Assembly: GCA_944363995.1 (NCBI GenBank)
Contig: CALVVV010000047.1
Location: 1 to 9,545 of the forward strand
DNA: 9,545 nt
Reading direction: 5' to 3'
Source of the DNA: an uncultured Bacilli bacterium
Lineage (GTDB): Bacteria > Bacillota_I > Bacilli_A > RF39 > UBA660
This document shows, piece after piece, positions 1 to 5,280 of the stretch (position 1 is its first letter; the number at the start of each line of letters is the position of its first letter). The notes under the pieces were generated by a model. It was not told where the DNA came from. It saw nothing but the letters and a program-made list of their open reading frames with translations, and did not search any database. A program made the position numbers and the translations under genes.

Positions 1-6
1 ATAATA

Positions 7-34
7 GAGGCCTTTATTCAATAGGCTTCTTTTT
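7..34 (+). terminator. Intrinsic terminator of an upstream gene
   Basis: A 7-bp stem (GAGGCCT at 7-13 with AGGCTTC at 23-29, one G-U pair) encloses a 9-nt loop and is followed by TTTTT. It is GC-rich against a very AT-rich background. It most likely ends a rightward gene lying left of the window. Confidence 0.75.
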
Positions 35-68
35 AAAAGTTCCACATAACTAAAAGTTCAACATAAAT
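35..68. repeat. Tandem 17-bp direct repeat
   Basis: Two head-to-tail copies, 35-51 and 52-68, match at 15 of 17 positions; the core is AAAAGTTC followed by ACATAA. The repeat lies between the upstream terminator and the probable tmcAL promoter. It could be a protein-binding site or a chance duplication; nothing in the sequence decides. Confidence 0.6.
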
Positions 69-78
69 ACAAAAAAAT

Positions 79-107
79 TTTTAAAAAGTAAATAAATTTG
101 ATATAAT
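79..107 (+). promoter_or_regulatory. Probable tmcAL promoter
   Basis: A perfect TATAAT lies at 102-107. The hexamer 17 bp upstream (TTTTAA, 79-84) is a poor -35. The ribosome binding site AGGTGA (114-119) and the start codon at 126 follow closely, so the leader is short. Confidence 0.5.
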
Positions 108-125
108 CTACATAGGTGATTTTAT

Positions 126-1181
126 ATGGTTGGCATTATTTGTGAATATAATCCATTTCATAATGGACATTTATATCATTTAAAAAAAGTAAAAGAAATG
201 TTCCCAAATGAAGTTATTACTTTAGTTTTGATTGGTAATTTTGTTAATCGTGGTGAGGTATCAGTTATAAATAAATGGGATAAAACAAAACTCGCTTTAC
301 AATATGGCATTGATTTAATAGTTGAATTACCTTTTACCTTTGCCACACAATCTGCTGATATATATGCTTATGGAGCAATTAGTATTTTAGATAATTTAAA
401 ATGTGATTATTTAATATTTGGTAGTGAATCAAATGATATAGATACTTTATATAAAATAGCTGATACAAATGTTAATATAAAAAAATTATTAAAACAAGGT
501 TATAATTATCCTAAAGCTATTGATATTGCTTTAAAAGAAAAAATAAATATTTCAATTAATACTCCCAATGATTTATTAGGTATTAGTTATATTAAAGCAA
601 TTCAAAATTTAAATAGCAAAATAAAACCAATTACCATTAAAAGAACTAATGATTATCATGATATAAATACAAATAATAAAATTAGTAGTGCTACTAGTAT
701 AAGAAATTTAATTTATAAAAATAAAGATATATCTAAATATGTACCTAATGATAAATATATTAAAAATATAAATTTAAATAATTTTTATTTAATTATTAAA
801 CATAAAATAATGACTGAAGATTTAACTAAATATCAAGATATTGATGTTAGCTTAAATAGTTTACTTAAAAAAAATATTTTGAAATCAAATAATGTTGAAG
901 AATTAATTGATAATGTCAAACATAAAAATTATACATACAATAGAATAAAAAGATGTTTAGTTCATATTTTGTGTTGTTTGGACAAAAAAGATTACAAATT
1001 AGAATATATTAGAATTTTAGGTTTTAATAAAAAAGGTAGACAATATTTAAATAAAATAAAAAAAGAAGTGAAATTACCTCTTCTTACAAAATCAACAGAA
1101 TATGAATTATTAGTAGACAATATATATAATTTAATCAGTAAAGATATTAATGATAAACCTATTTTAAAATATCTTCAATGA
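126..1181 (+). CDS. tmcAL: tRNA(Met) cytidine acetate ligase TmcAL
   Basis: This enzyme uses acetate and ATP to make N4-acetylcytidine at the wobble position of elongator tRNA(Met), supporting AUG decoding (family knowledge; formerly YlbM). The N-terminus has the family's nucleotidyltransferase signature: ICEYNPFHNGH at residues 5-15 with the HxGH motif H12-H15. GNFVNRGE (37-44), the VELPF segment (66-70) and SSATSIR (187-193, the SxTxIR-type phosphate-binding motif) follow. At 351 residues it is somewhat shorter than the roughly 400-residue Bacillus proteins, with the loss in the C-terminal half, which is Asn/Lys/Ile-rich and poorly conserved. ATG follows AGGTGA with 6-nt spacing. The TGA stop lies inside a terminator hairpin, so the gene is probably monocistronic. 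The identification is secure. Confidence 0.93.
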   Translation: MVGIICEYNPFHNGHLYHLKKVKEMFPNEVITLVLIGNFVNRGEVSVINKWDKTKLALQYGIDLIVELPFTFATQSADIYAYGAISILDNLKCDYLIFGSESNDIDTLYKIADTNVNIKKLLKQGYNYPKAIDIALKEKINISINTPNDLLGISYIKAIQNLNSKIKPITIKRTNDYHDINTNNKISSATSIRNLIYKNKDISKYVPNDKYIKNINLNNFYLIIKHKIMTEDLTKYQDIDVSLNSLLKKNILKSNNVEELIDNVKHKNYTYNRIKRCLVHILCCLDKKDYKLEYIRILGFNKKGRQYLNKIKKEVKLPLLTKSTEYELLVDNIYNLISKDINDKPILKYLQ

Positions 1182-1190
1182 TATTTTTTT
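1166..1190 (+). terminator. tmcAL terminator
   Basis: A perfect 8-bp stem (AAAATATC 1166-1173 with GATATTTT 1180-1187) has a 6-nt loop and runs into T residues up to 1190. The stem is all A-T except one pair, so it is weak. It overlaps the tmcAL stop codon. Confidence 0.55.
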
Positions 1191-1207
1191 GTTTGTATGC
1201 TAACAAT

Positions 1208-1236
1208 CTGACAAGATAGTAAATATGCGCTAAAAT
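1208..1236 (+). promoter_or_regulatory. Promoter of the DUF308-like gene
   Basis: CTGACA (1208-1213) and TAAAAT (1231-1236) are spaced 17 bp apart, each one mismatch from consensus. The pair is flanked by a 6-bp inverted repeat, CTAACA (1200-1205) and TGTTAG (1236-1241), which could be an operator but is short enough to be chance. Confidence 0.6.
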
Positions 1237-1261
1237 GTTAGTACACTTACAAAGGAGATTT

Positions 1262-1636
1262 ATGATAAAAAATTATATAGAAAAATATGAAAAAAATTCA
1301 ATTATTACTTCGTTACTAATGATTATTATTGCAATATTTTTAATGATTAAACCATTAAAAACAATCGAATGGATTATAATATTATTTGGTGTAATTCTTT
1401 TAATCGATGGTGTTATTGATTTTATTAATTACTTTAAAAGTGATAAAGAAACTAAACTTTATAGTTTCGATTTGATGGAAGGTTTATTAGAGTTTTTAGC
1501 TGGTGTATTCTTATTAATAACAGAAGTAATTAATTTAATTGAATGCATTTATATCTTAATTAAAATAAAAATCTCATTTTTTAAAGATGAGATTCTTTTT
1601 TTATATAGTTATATACTTCGTTTATTGTATTATTAA
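1262..1636 (+). CDS. Short DUF308/HdeD-like membrane protein, probably truncated
   Basis: A small integral membrane protein of unknown function that resembles the DUF308 (HdeD-like) short-repeat family. Hydrophobic segments are visible at about residues 16-31, 37-55 and 74-100, separated by short charged loops. I place the start at ATG 1262 because AAAGGAG (1251-1257) sits 4 nt upstream. An in-frame ATG at 1235 overlaps the probable -10 and lacks such a site. Family members usually have about six membrane segments and 170-200 residues; this frame gives 124. Its last stretch, after ITEVINLIE, is not family-like, and an intrinsic terminator (1570-1602) lies inside the frame before the stop at 1634-1636. 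Transcripts ending there would lack a stop codon. The 3' part therefore looks deleted or frameshifted. The tail overlaps the miaA end on the other strand by 56 nt. Confidence 0.6.
   Translation: MIKNYIEKYEKNSIITSLLMIIIAIFLMIKPLKTIEWIIILFGVILLIDGVIDFINYFKSDKETKLYSFDLMEGLLEFLAGVFLLITEVINLIECIYILIKIKISFFKDEILFLYSYILRLLYY
1570..1602. terminator. Bidirectional terminator between the DUF308-like gene and miaA
   Basis: A perfect 8-bp stem (AATCTCAT 1570-1577 with ATGAGATT 1587-1594) is followed on the + strand by C and seven T residues, and on the - strand by TTTATTTT. It therefore suits both convergent genes. The miaA stop codon (1581-1583) falls in the loop. On the + strand it precedes the stop of the DUF308-like frame. 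Confidence 0.8.
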
Positions 1637-2465
1637 AATTATCAAAATCAACATTAAACCAAGTAACTTTCATTTGATTATTAAACCAAGTATATTGCCT
1701 TTTTGCGTACTTTCTACTATTTTGCTTAATCAAATCTAAACATTCTTCTAAAGATTTTTTACCTTCAAAAAAAGGAAACAATTCTTTATAACCAATAGGA
1801 GTCATAATAGCTTTAGTTCTTATATTGGAATCATATATTCTTTTTGCTTCTTCCAACAAACCATCTTTAACCATAACATCTACTCTTTTATTGATTCGAT
1901 CATACAAAATATTTCGGTCAGTAGTTAATCCAATAAAAATAGTATCATATAATAATTTATCAGTTTTCTCTTTTTCACTAAATTTTAAATTATTATTTAA
2001 ACAATAATTTAAGGCTCTTACTAACCTTTTTCTATTGTTAATATGAATATCGATGTTTTCATCTAATTCTTTTAATTTGTTATATATTTCTTCATTAGTT
2101 AAATCTTCAAATTGATTGTTTACATCATCATTAAATTTATAATCGTATAAAGCCGCTTTAATATATAATCCTGTTCCACCTGCTAAAATAGGTGTTTTAT
2201 TTTTTTTTAATATTTCATCTATTTTATTACGGCAATCTTTTTGATAATCATAAACGGTATAATCCTCATTAACATTTTTTATATCGAACAAATGATGAGG
2301 AATATTCTCTTTTTCTTCTTCTTTTATTTTAGCAGTTGCAATATCTAAATCTTTATATATTTGTGTACTATCAGCATTAATAATTTCACCCTTTATTTTT
2401 TTGGCTATCTCTACACTCATTTTGGTTTTTCCAACCGCCGTTGGCCCTAGTATCACAATAACCAT
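1581..2465 (-). CDS. miaA: tRNA dimethylallyltransferase MiaA
   Basis: MiaA transfers a dimethylallyl group to N6 of A37 in tRNAs that read UNN codons, the first step towards ms2i6A. The P-loop GPTAVGKT is at residues 7-14. The substrate-binding DSTQIY is at 32-37 (D32 is the conserved catalytic Asp by family knowledge), followed by DIATAK (41-46), HHLFDI (57-62) and GGTGLY (96-101). An NRKRLVRAL segment is also recognisable. The length of 294 is close to the usual 300-315. AAGAGGTG (2470-2477) lies 4 nt before the ATG. The gene starts 23 bp after the WG-repeat gene and probably shares its promoter. Its end overlaps the convergent membrane-protein frame and the bidirectional hairpin. The identification is secure. 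Confidence 0.95.
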   Translation of the reverse strand: MVIVILGPTAVGKTKMSVEIAKKIKGEIINADSTQIYKDLDIATAKIKEEEKENIPHHLFDIKNVNEDYTVYDYQKDCRNKIDEILKKNKTPILAGGTGLYIKAALYDYKFNDDVNNQFEDLTNEEIYNKLKELDENIDIHINNRKRLVRALNYCLNNNLKFSEKEKTDKLLYDTIFIGLTTDRNILYDRINKRVDVMVKDGLLEEAKRIYDSNIRTKAIMTPIGYKELFPFFEGKKSLEECLDLIKQNSRKYAKRQYTWFNNQMKVTWFNVDFDNFNNTINEVYNYIKKESHL

Positions 2466-2488
2466 AATTCACCTCTTAAATTATCATT

Positions 2489-3154
2489 CTAAAAATTTTT
2501 AATATATATTTTTCTATCTTCGGCAGTATTATAAATAACTTCTTGAACCAACATAACCTTACCAGTTAAAATATCATAAGCAATTGGAAATGACGAAACT
2601 GATGTCATATGTCTAATGAATTCTTTATTCTTTTCTTTATTGTATAATAATGTTTCTCTACCACGTCTATCAATCAAATAATAAATACCATTTTTTTCAA
2701 CAATAAATAAACCATTATGCGAAAATAAAAATTCGTCATAAATAAATGGTATAACTACTTTTCCATTATTTTTTATAAAACCATATTTATTTTTTTTAGC
2801 GATTGACAAGCGACTATTTAAATCAAAAATTTCTTCATATTGTGATAATTGATTTTTTCTTATATTTTTATGTTTACATCTTTGCAAAACAAAAGATCCA
2901 ACATTTTTAAAAAAATTGACAACTGTTAAAAAATTGTTATTAGTATCATTGGAATAATCTTTTCCTATTATTTGTGATAAAAATTCATTATCACTTAACA
3001 AGTCCTCATTAAAATAATTAATAAAATTAATATATACATTCTCTGCTTGATCTAAATTATATTGCAATAATTCTGGTGCTAGTAATAATATTCTTCCATT
3101 ATTGCTATTGACCAAATCACCATTTTTTAATCTAAAACTAATTTTTTCGTTCAT
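2489..3154 (-). CDS. WG-repeat-like protein of unknown function
   Basis: I do not recognise a specific function. The central part (about residues 119-172) has two copies of a WG/KWG-like beta-repeat: KYGFIKNNGKVVIPFIYDE, then KNGIYYLIDRRGRE, where Tyr replaces the usual Trp of the WGFID motif. The first 118 residues are charged and probably helical, without obvious motifs. The C-terminus (residues 185-221) may hold another degenerate repeat. No signal peptide or membrane segment is seen, so it is probably cytoplasmic. ATG follows AAGGAGG (3160-3166) at 5-nt spacing, downstream of a near-consensus promoter, so it should be well expressed. It lies 23 bp upstream of miaA in the same orientation. 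WG repeats are generally thought to mediate protein interaction; any link with tRNA modification here is unsupported. Confidence 0.75.
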   Translation of the reverse strand: MNEKISFRLKNGDLVNSNNGRILLLAPELLQYNLDQAENVYINFINYFNEDLLSDNEFLSQIIGKDYSNDTNNNFLTVVNFFKNVGSFVLQRCKHKNIRKNQLSQYEEIFDLNSRLSIAKKNKYGFIKNNGKVVIPFIYDEFLFSHNGLFIVEKNGIYYLIDRRGRETLLYNKEKNKEFIRHMTSVSSFPIAYDILTGKVMLVQEVIYNTAEDRKIYIKNF

Positions 3155-3181
3155 ATTTTCCTCCTTAATTCACGGTCATAT

Positions 3182-3209
3182 ATTATACTATATTTTAGCA
3201 TTTTGTCAA
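3182..3209 (-). promoter_or_regulatory. Promoter of the WG-repeat gene and miaA
   Basis: On the minus strand TTGACA (3209-3204) and TATAAT (3187-3182) are both perfect and separated by 16 bp. AAGGAGG and the ATG at 3154 follow. The divergent glycosyltransferase gene starts at 3252 without an equally clear promoter; its upstream TTGTCA (3203-3208) overlaps this -35 on the other strand. Confidence 0.8.
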
Positions 3210-3237
3210 TTAATAATGTAAATAACATATATATTAA

Positions 3238-3254
3238 ATAGGTGATTTTATTTG
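3238..3254 (+). promoter_or_regulatory. Ribosome binding site and TTG start of the glycosyltransferase
   Basis: The 14 bases ATAGGTGATTTTAT (3238-3251) immediately before the TTG are identical to those before the ATG of tmcAL (112-125). This places the start at TTG 3252, which gives a full-length N-terminus beginning MKICVYTICKNE. Confidence 0.75.
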
Positions 3255-4328
3255 AAAATATGTGTTTATACAATTTGCAAAAATGAAGAAAAATTTGTTG
3301 ATCGATTTTATGAGTCAGCTAAAGAGGCCGATGCTATTTACGTACTTGATACAGGATCTACAGATAATACGGTTAACAAATTAAAAAGTCACGGAGTTAT
3401 CGTTGAACAAAAAATAATCAATCCGTGGCGATTTGATGTTGCTCGTAATTTGTCATTAGAAATGGTACCTGATGATTTTGATGTTTGTATTGCTTTAGAT
3501 TTAGATGAAGTACTAGTTAAAGGTTGGAAAGAAATTATTTTAAATAATTGGAAAGAAGACACAACAAGATTAAGATATAATTATATTTGGAGTCACGATG
3601 AATATGGTAATCCTGCGGTAAATTTTATATGTGATAAAATCCATAGTCGTAAAAACTATAAATGGGTTAATCCTGTTCACGAAATTTTAAAATGTGATAA
3701 AGAAGAAAACTTTATAACTTGTGAAAATCTAACTATCGAACATTTTCCTGATTCAACAAAATCTCGAGCTAGTTATTTACCTTTATTAGAATTAGCTGTT
3801 AAAGAAGATCCAACTAACGATCGTAATACACACTACTTAGGTCGTGAGTATATGTTTAAAAGAAGATGGAACGAATGCATTGATACTTTAATTAAACATT
3901 TAGCACTTCCTACGGCTTTATGGAAAGATGAAAGATGCGCTTCAATGCGTTTTATTGCAAGAAGTTATAAAAATTTAAATCGTTTTGAAGAATCTAAAAT
4001 GTGGCTTAATAAAGCAATTAATGAAGCATCTTATTTAAGAGATCCTTATGTTGAAATGGCTTTATTATGTTATCAACTAAAAGAATGGAATAATGTTATT
4101 AAATATTGTAATCAAGCCTTAGAAATAAAAACTCACGCAAAAAGTTATATTAATGAACCATTTAGTTGGGACTATACAATCTATGATTTATTATCAGTTG
4201 CTTATTATAATATAAAAGATTATCAAAAATCTTTAGAAAACGTTAATATAGCTTTAGAAATGAATCCGTTAGATAAAAGGTTAATTAGTAATAAACAAAT
4301 TATCGAAAAAACTTTGACAAACAATTAA
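3252..4328 (+). CDS. Family 2 glycosyltransferase with C-terminal TPR-like repeats
   Basis: Probably a cytoplasmic transferase that moves a sugar from a nucleotide-sugar donor onto a protein or glycan; the acceptor is unknown. The GT-A fold N-terminus shows TICKNEEKFV (7-16), DTGSTDNTV (33-41), the WRFDVARN segment (59-66) and a DxD-type metal-binding site DLDE (83-86). The block from HSRKNYKWVNPVHEIL (131-146) is typical of bacterial family 2 enzymes that carry tetratricopeptide repeats. Residues from about 175 to the end form helical repeats; the clearest is near 312-345 (DLLSVAYYNIKDYQKSLENV onward). This resembles the domain order of SunS-type peptide glycosyltransferases, but no precursor-peptide gene is evident. 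No membrane segment is present. Its final codons contain the -35 of the first antitoxin-like promoter (4314-4319). No separate terminator is seen after its stop, so transcription could run into the repeat array. Confidence 0.85.
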   Translation: MKICVYTICKNEEKFVDRFYESAKEADAIYVLDTGSTDNTVNKLKSHGVIVEQKIINPWRFDVARNLSLEMVPDDFDVCIALDLDEVLVKGWKEIILNNWKEDTTRLRYNYIWSHDEYGNPAVNFICDKIHSRKNYKWVNPVHEILKCDKEENFITCENLTIEHFPDSTKSRASYLPLLELAVKEDPTNDRNTHYLGREYMFKRRWNECIDTLIKHLALPTALWKDERCASMRFIARSYKNLNRFEESKMWLNKAINEASYLRDPYVEMALLCYQLKEWNNVIKYCNQALEIKTHAKSYINEPFSWDYTIYDLLSVAYYNIKDYQKSLENVNIALEMNPLDKRLISNKQIIEKTLTNN

Positions 4329-4342
4329 AAAAATGATACAAT
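4314..4342 (+). promoter_or_regulatory. Unit 1 small-RNA promoter
   Basis: TTGACA (4314-4319), a 17-bp spacer and TACAAT (4337-4342). The -35 lies inside the last codons of the glycosyltransferase gene. Transcription would start near 4349. A conserved TATAAT (4365-4370) followed by GGGAATAC could instead give a start near 4376, but has no good -35. Confidence 0.75.
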
Positions 4343-4348
4343 GTATTT

Positions 4349-4459
4349 GTCAAGGAAACTTGCATATAATAAAAAGGGAATACTTAACTTTCCTATGTTG
4401 AGTACTCACCTGTTAAAAACGGTTTGTACTTAATCTGTTAGATTAGGTACTATTTTTTT
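4349..4459 (+). ncRNA. Unit 1 candidate antitoxin RNA
   Basis: A rightward RNA of about 110 nt from the TTGACA promoter, or about 84 nt if it starts at GGG 4376. Visible elements in order are a small CAAG-GAAA-CUUG tetraloop hairpin (4351-4362), a long hairpin (GAATACTTAAC 4378-4388 with GTTGAGTACTC 4397-4407, loop UUUCCUAU, one A-C mismatch) and the terminator hairpin. The first 60 nt are nearly identical in units 2 and 3. Both arms of the long hairpin can pair with the 5' leader of the convergent peptide mRNA: 4378-4388 pairs with 4571-4581 at 10 of 11 positions counting G-U. The 3' hairpin is fully complementary to the end of that mRNA. The expected role is antisense repression of peptide translation. 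No conserved ORF is present in it. Confidence 0.7.
4426..4459 (+). terminator. Unit 1 terminator
   Basis: An 11-bp stem (GTACTTAATCT 4426-4436 with AGATTAGGTAC 4440-4450, one G-U) with loop GTT is followed by TA and seven T residues. On the opposite strand the same stem lies just after the peptide stop codon with a weak T5 further on (4415-4419), so it may also end the peptide mRNA. Confidence 0.85.
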
Positions 4460-4539
4460 ATACATAATATCATTAATGATACTATTAATAAAATGATAAT
4501 TAGAATTAAGAATATTATTAATAAATCTTTTTTCTTCAT
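4450..4539 (-). CDS. Unit 1 hydrophobic peptide, candidate type I toxin (29 aa)
   Basis: The peptide begins MKKKDLLIIFLIL and ends SLMILCIKK. A Lys3 N-terminus is followed by roughly 20 uninterrupted Leu/Ile/Val/Phe residues and a short Lys tail, which would form one transmembrane helix. AGGAGG (4549-4554) lies 9 nt before the ATG, and a promoter precedes it by the expected distance. Unit 2 differs only by Asp5 to Asn and Val20 to Ile, with two silent changes (Leu7, Cys26). Unit 3 is much more divergent yet still hydrophobic, which supports translation. The stop codon abuts the antisense terminator stem, and the two final Lys codons are its T-tract read backwards. By analogy with Fst, Ibs and TisB it may insert in the membrane and depolarise or stress the cell; that is inference. 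It shows no clear Fst similarity. Confidence 0.75.
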   Translation of the reverse strand: MKKKDLLIIFLILIIILLIVSLMILCIKK

Positions 4540-4601
4540 AATTATCTGCCTCCTTCATCTAGAACTCGGCAAGTACCCAACAGTTATTATTCCCTATATA
4601 A

Positions 4602-4630
4602 AATATACTATAAATTAACTTTGTATACAA
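4602..4630 (-). promoter_or_regulatory. Unit 1 peptide promoter
   Basis: On the minus strand TTGTAT (4630-4625), a 17-bp spacer and TATATT (4607-4602). Transcription would begin near GGG at 4594, giving a leader of about 55 nt. In that leader UUGCC (4572-4568) can pair with GGCAG (4550-4546), which covers part of the ribosome binding site. Confidence 0.75.
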
Positions 4631-4659
4631 TATTATTGTTAATTTTTAATTAATTTATT

Positions 4660-4688
4660 TTGACAAACATATTAATTTGTGATACAAT
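4660..4688 (+). promoter_or_regulatory. Unit 2 small-RNA promoter
   Basis: TTGACA (4660-4665), a 17-bp spacer and TACAAT (4683-4688). It is back to back with the unit 1 peptide promoter, about 30 bp apart. TTGACAAA (4660-4667) is the exact inverted complement of TTTGTCAA (4692-4699) just after the -10. Confidence 0.8.
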
Positions 4689-4694
4689 GTATTT

Positions 4695-4809
4695 GTCAAG
4701 GAAACTTGCATATAATAAAAAAGGGAATACTTAACTTTGCTATGTTGAGTACTCACCTATGATTTATTTTGGTAAGTACTTAATCAGTTAGATTGAGTAC
4801 TATTTTTTT
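4695..4809 (+). ncRNA. Unit 2 candidate antitoxin RNA
   Basis: Same plan as unit 1: tetraloop hairpin, long hairpin (4725-4735 with 4744-4754, loop UUUGCUAU, which differs by one base from unit 1) and terminator. The linker between the hairpins (4757-4774) differs almost completely from unit 1, whereas the hairpins are kept. This points to selection on structure. A start near 4723 (GGG after TATAAT) is the alternative. Confidence 0.7.
4775..4809 (+). terminator. Unit 2 terminator
   Basis: An 11-bp stem (AGTACTTAATC 4775-4785 with GATTGAGTACT 4791-4801, one G-U) with loop AGTTA is followed by A and seven T residues. On the minus strand no T-tract follows, so here it would not be a good terminator for the peptide mRNA. 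Confidence 0.85.
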
Positions 4810-4889
4810 ATGCATAATATCATTAATGATATTATTAATAAAATGATAATTAGAATTAAGAATATTATTAGTAAATTTTTTTTCTTCAT
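4800..4889 (-). CDS. Unit 2 hydrophobic peptide, candidate type I toxin (29 aa)
   Basis: Begins MKKKNLLIIFLIL and ends SLMILCIKK. It differs from the unit 1 peptide at two residues (Asn5, Ile20), both compatible with a membrane helix. AGGAGG (4900-4905) lies 10 nt before the ATG. The stop codon again abuts the antisense terminator stem. The promoter is closer to consensus than in unit 1. The role is inferred from the unit layout, as for unit 1. Confidence 0.75.
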   Translation of the reverse strand: MKKKNLLIIFLILIIILLIISLMILCIKK

Positions 4890-4953
4890 AATCATCTAGC
4901 CTCCTTCGTTTAGAATTTGGCAAGTACCCAACAGTTAATATTCCCTATGTATA

Positions 4954-4982
4954 ATTATACTAAAAATTAACTATATATTCAA
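4954..4982 (-). promoter_or_regulatory. Unit 2 peptide promoter
   Basis: On the minus strand TTGAAT (4982-4977), a 17-bp spacer and a perfect TATAAT (4959-4954). The predicted start is near GGG at 4945. Confidence 0.8.
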
Positions 4983-5011
4983 TGAGTTTGTTAATTTTTA
5001 ATTAATTTATT

Positions 5012-5040
5012 TTGACAAACATATTTATTTATGATATAAT
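5012..5040 (+). promoter_or_regulatory. Unit 3 small-RNA promoter
   Basis: TTGACA (5012-5017), a 17-bp spacer and a perfect TATAAT (5035-5040), the strongest of the three. The flanking inverted repeat TTGACAAA / TTTGTCAA is retained. Confidence 0.82.
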
Positions 5041-5046
5041 GTATTT

Positions 5047-5160
5047 GTCAAGGAAACTTGCATATAATAAAAAAAGGGAATACTTAACTTTCCTATGTTG
5101 AGTACTTACCCCTATTTGGTTTAGCACTACAATCTAGATGATTGAGTGCTTCTTCTTTTT
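5047..5160 (+). ncRNA. Unit 3 candidate antitoxin RNA
   Basis: The tetraloop hairpin and the long hairpin (5078-5088 with 5097-5107, same loop as unit 1) are conserved. The linker and terminator have diverged. AATACTTAAC (5079-5088) can pair with the peptide leader segment GUUGAGUGUU (5290-5281) at all 10 positions, counting two G-U pairs. The terminator has changed on both arms while keeping its pairing. Confidence 0.7.
5123..5160 (+). terminator. Unit 3 terminator with compensatory changes
   Basis: AGCACT (5123-5128), one bulged A and CAATC (5130-5134) pair with GATTG AGTGCT (5140-5150) around loop TAGAT, followed by TCTTCTTTTT. Relative to units 1, 2 and 4 the GTAC/GTAC pairing has become GCAC/GTGC, so both arms changed together. 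Confidence 0.82.
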
Positions 5161-5168
5161 ATAGGTTA

Positions 5169-5252
5169 CTATTTTATTGAAATAAAAAGCAAGGCTATTA
5201 ATAAGAAAATAATAATTAATAAAGATAAGATTAATAAATCCTTTTTCTTCAT
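5169..5252 (-). CDS. Unit 3 hydrophobic peptide, candidate type I toxin (27 aa)
   Basis: Begins MKKKDLLILSLLIII and ends ALLFISIK. It keeps the Met-Lys3-Asp-Leu-Leu start, one continuous hydrophobic stretch and a basic end, but many middle positions differ from units 1 and 2 (Ser10, Phe16, Ala20, Phe23), all by residues compatible with a membrane helix. GGGAGG (5262-5267) lies 9 nt before the ATG. This ribosome binding site sits in the 3' arm of a perfect GCCTC/GAGGC hairpin. The stop is a few bases beyond the antisense T-tract rather than on the stem. This is the most diverged copy and the best evidence that the peptide is under coding constraint. Confidence 0.75.
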   Translation of the reverse strand: MKKKDLLILSLLIIIFLLIALLFISIK

Positions 5253-5260
5253 AATTATCA

Positions 5261-5280
5261 GCCTCCCTTCATAAAGAGGC
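5261..5280 (-). promoter_or_regulatory. Hairpin covering the unit 3 peptide ribosome binding site
   Basis: In the peptide mRNA GCCUC (5280-5276) can pair with GAGGC (5265-5261), which includes part of the GGGAGG ribosome binding site (5267-5262). This would limit translation in cis, as the leader stem-loop of Fst mRNA is reported to do. Confidence 0.6.

Noticed and set aside
1179..1181. TGA read as Trp (mycoplasma code)
   Set aside because: TGA ends tmcAL, ruvB and ruvA at family-appropriate positions, and Trp codons are TGG.
1200..1241. Operator formed by CTAACA / TGTTAG around the promoter
   Set aside because: Only 6 bp are paired in an AT-rich region, so chance is likely; it is mentioned with the promoter but not claimed.
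1235..1261. Upstream ATG start for the DUF308-like protein
   Set aside because: It overlaps the probable -10 and has no ribosome binding site, whereas ATG 1262 is preceded by AAAGGAG.
1825..2007. 60-residue ORF on the + strand
   Set aside because: It lies entirely antisense to the secure miaA gene and has no ribosome binding site or family resemblance.
4395..4431. Short ORF on the + strand inside the small RNA (ATG in the hairpin loop region)
   Set aside because: No ribosome binding site precedes it, and the frame ends at different places and with different residues in units 2 and 3, so it is not conserved.
4376..4459. Riboswitch or T-box leader
   Set aside because: The hairpins end in a terminator with no downstream + strand gene to control, and no T-box or known aptamer core is visible.
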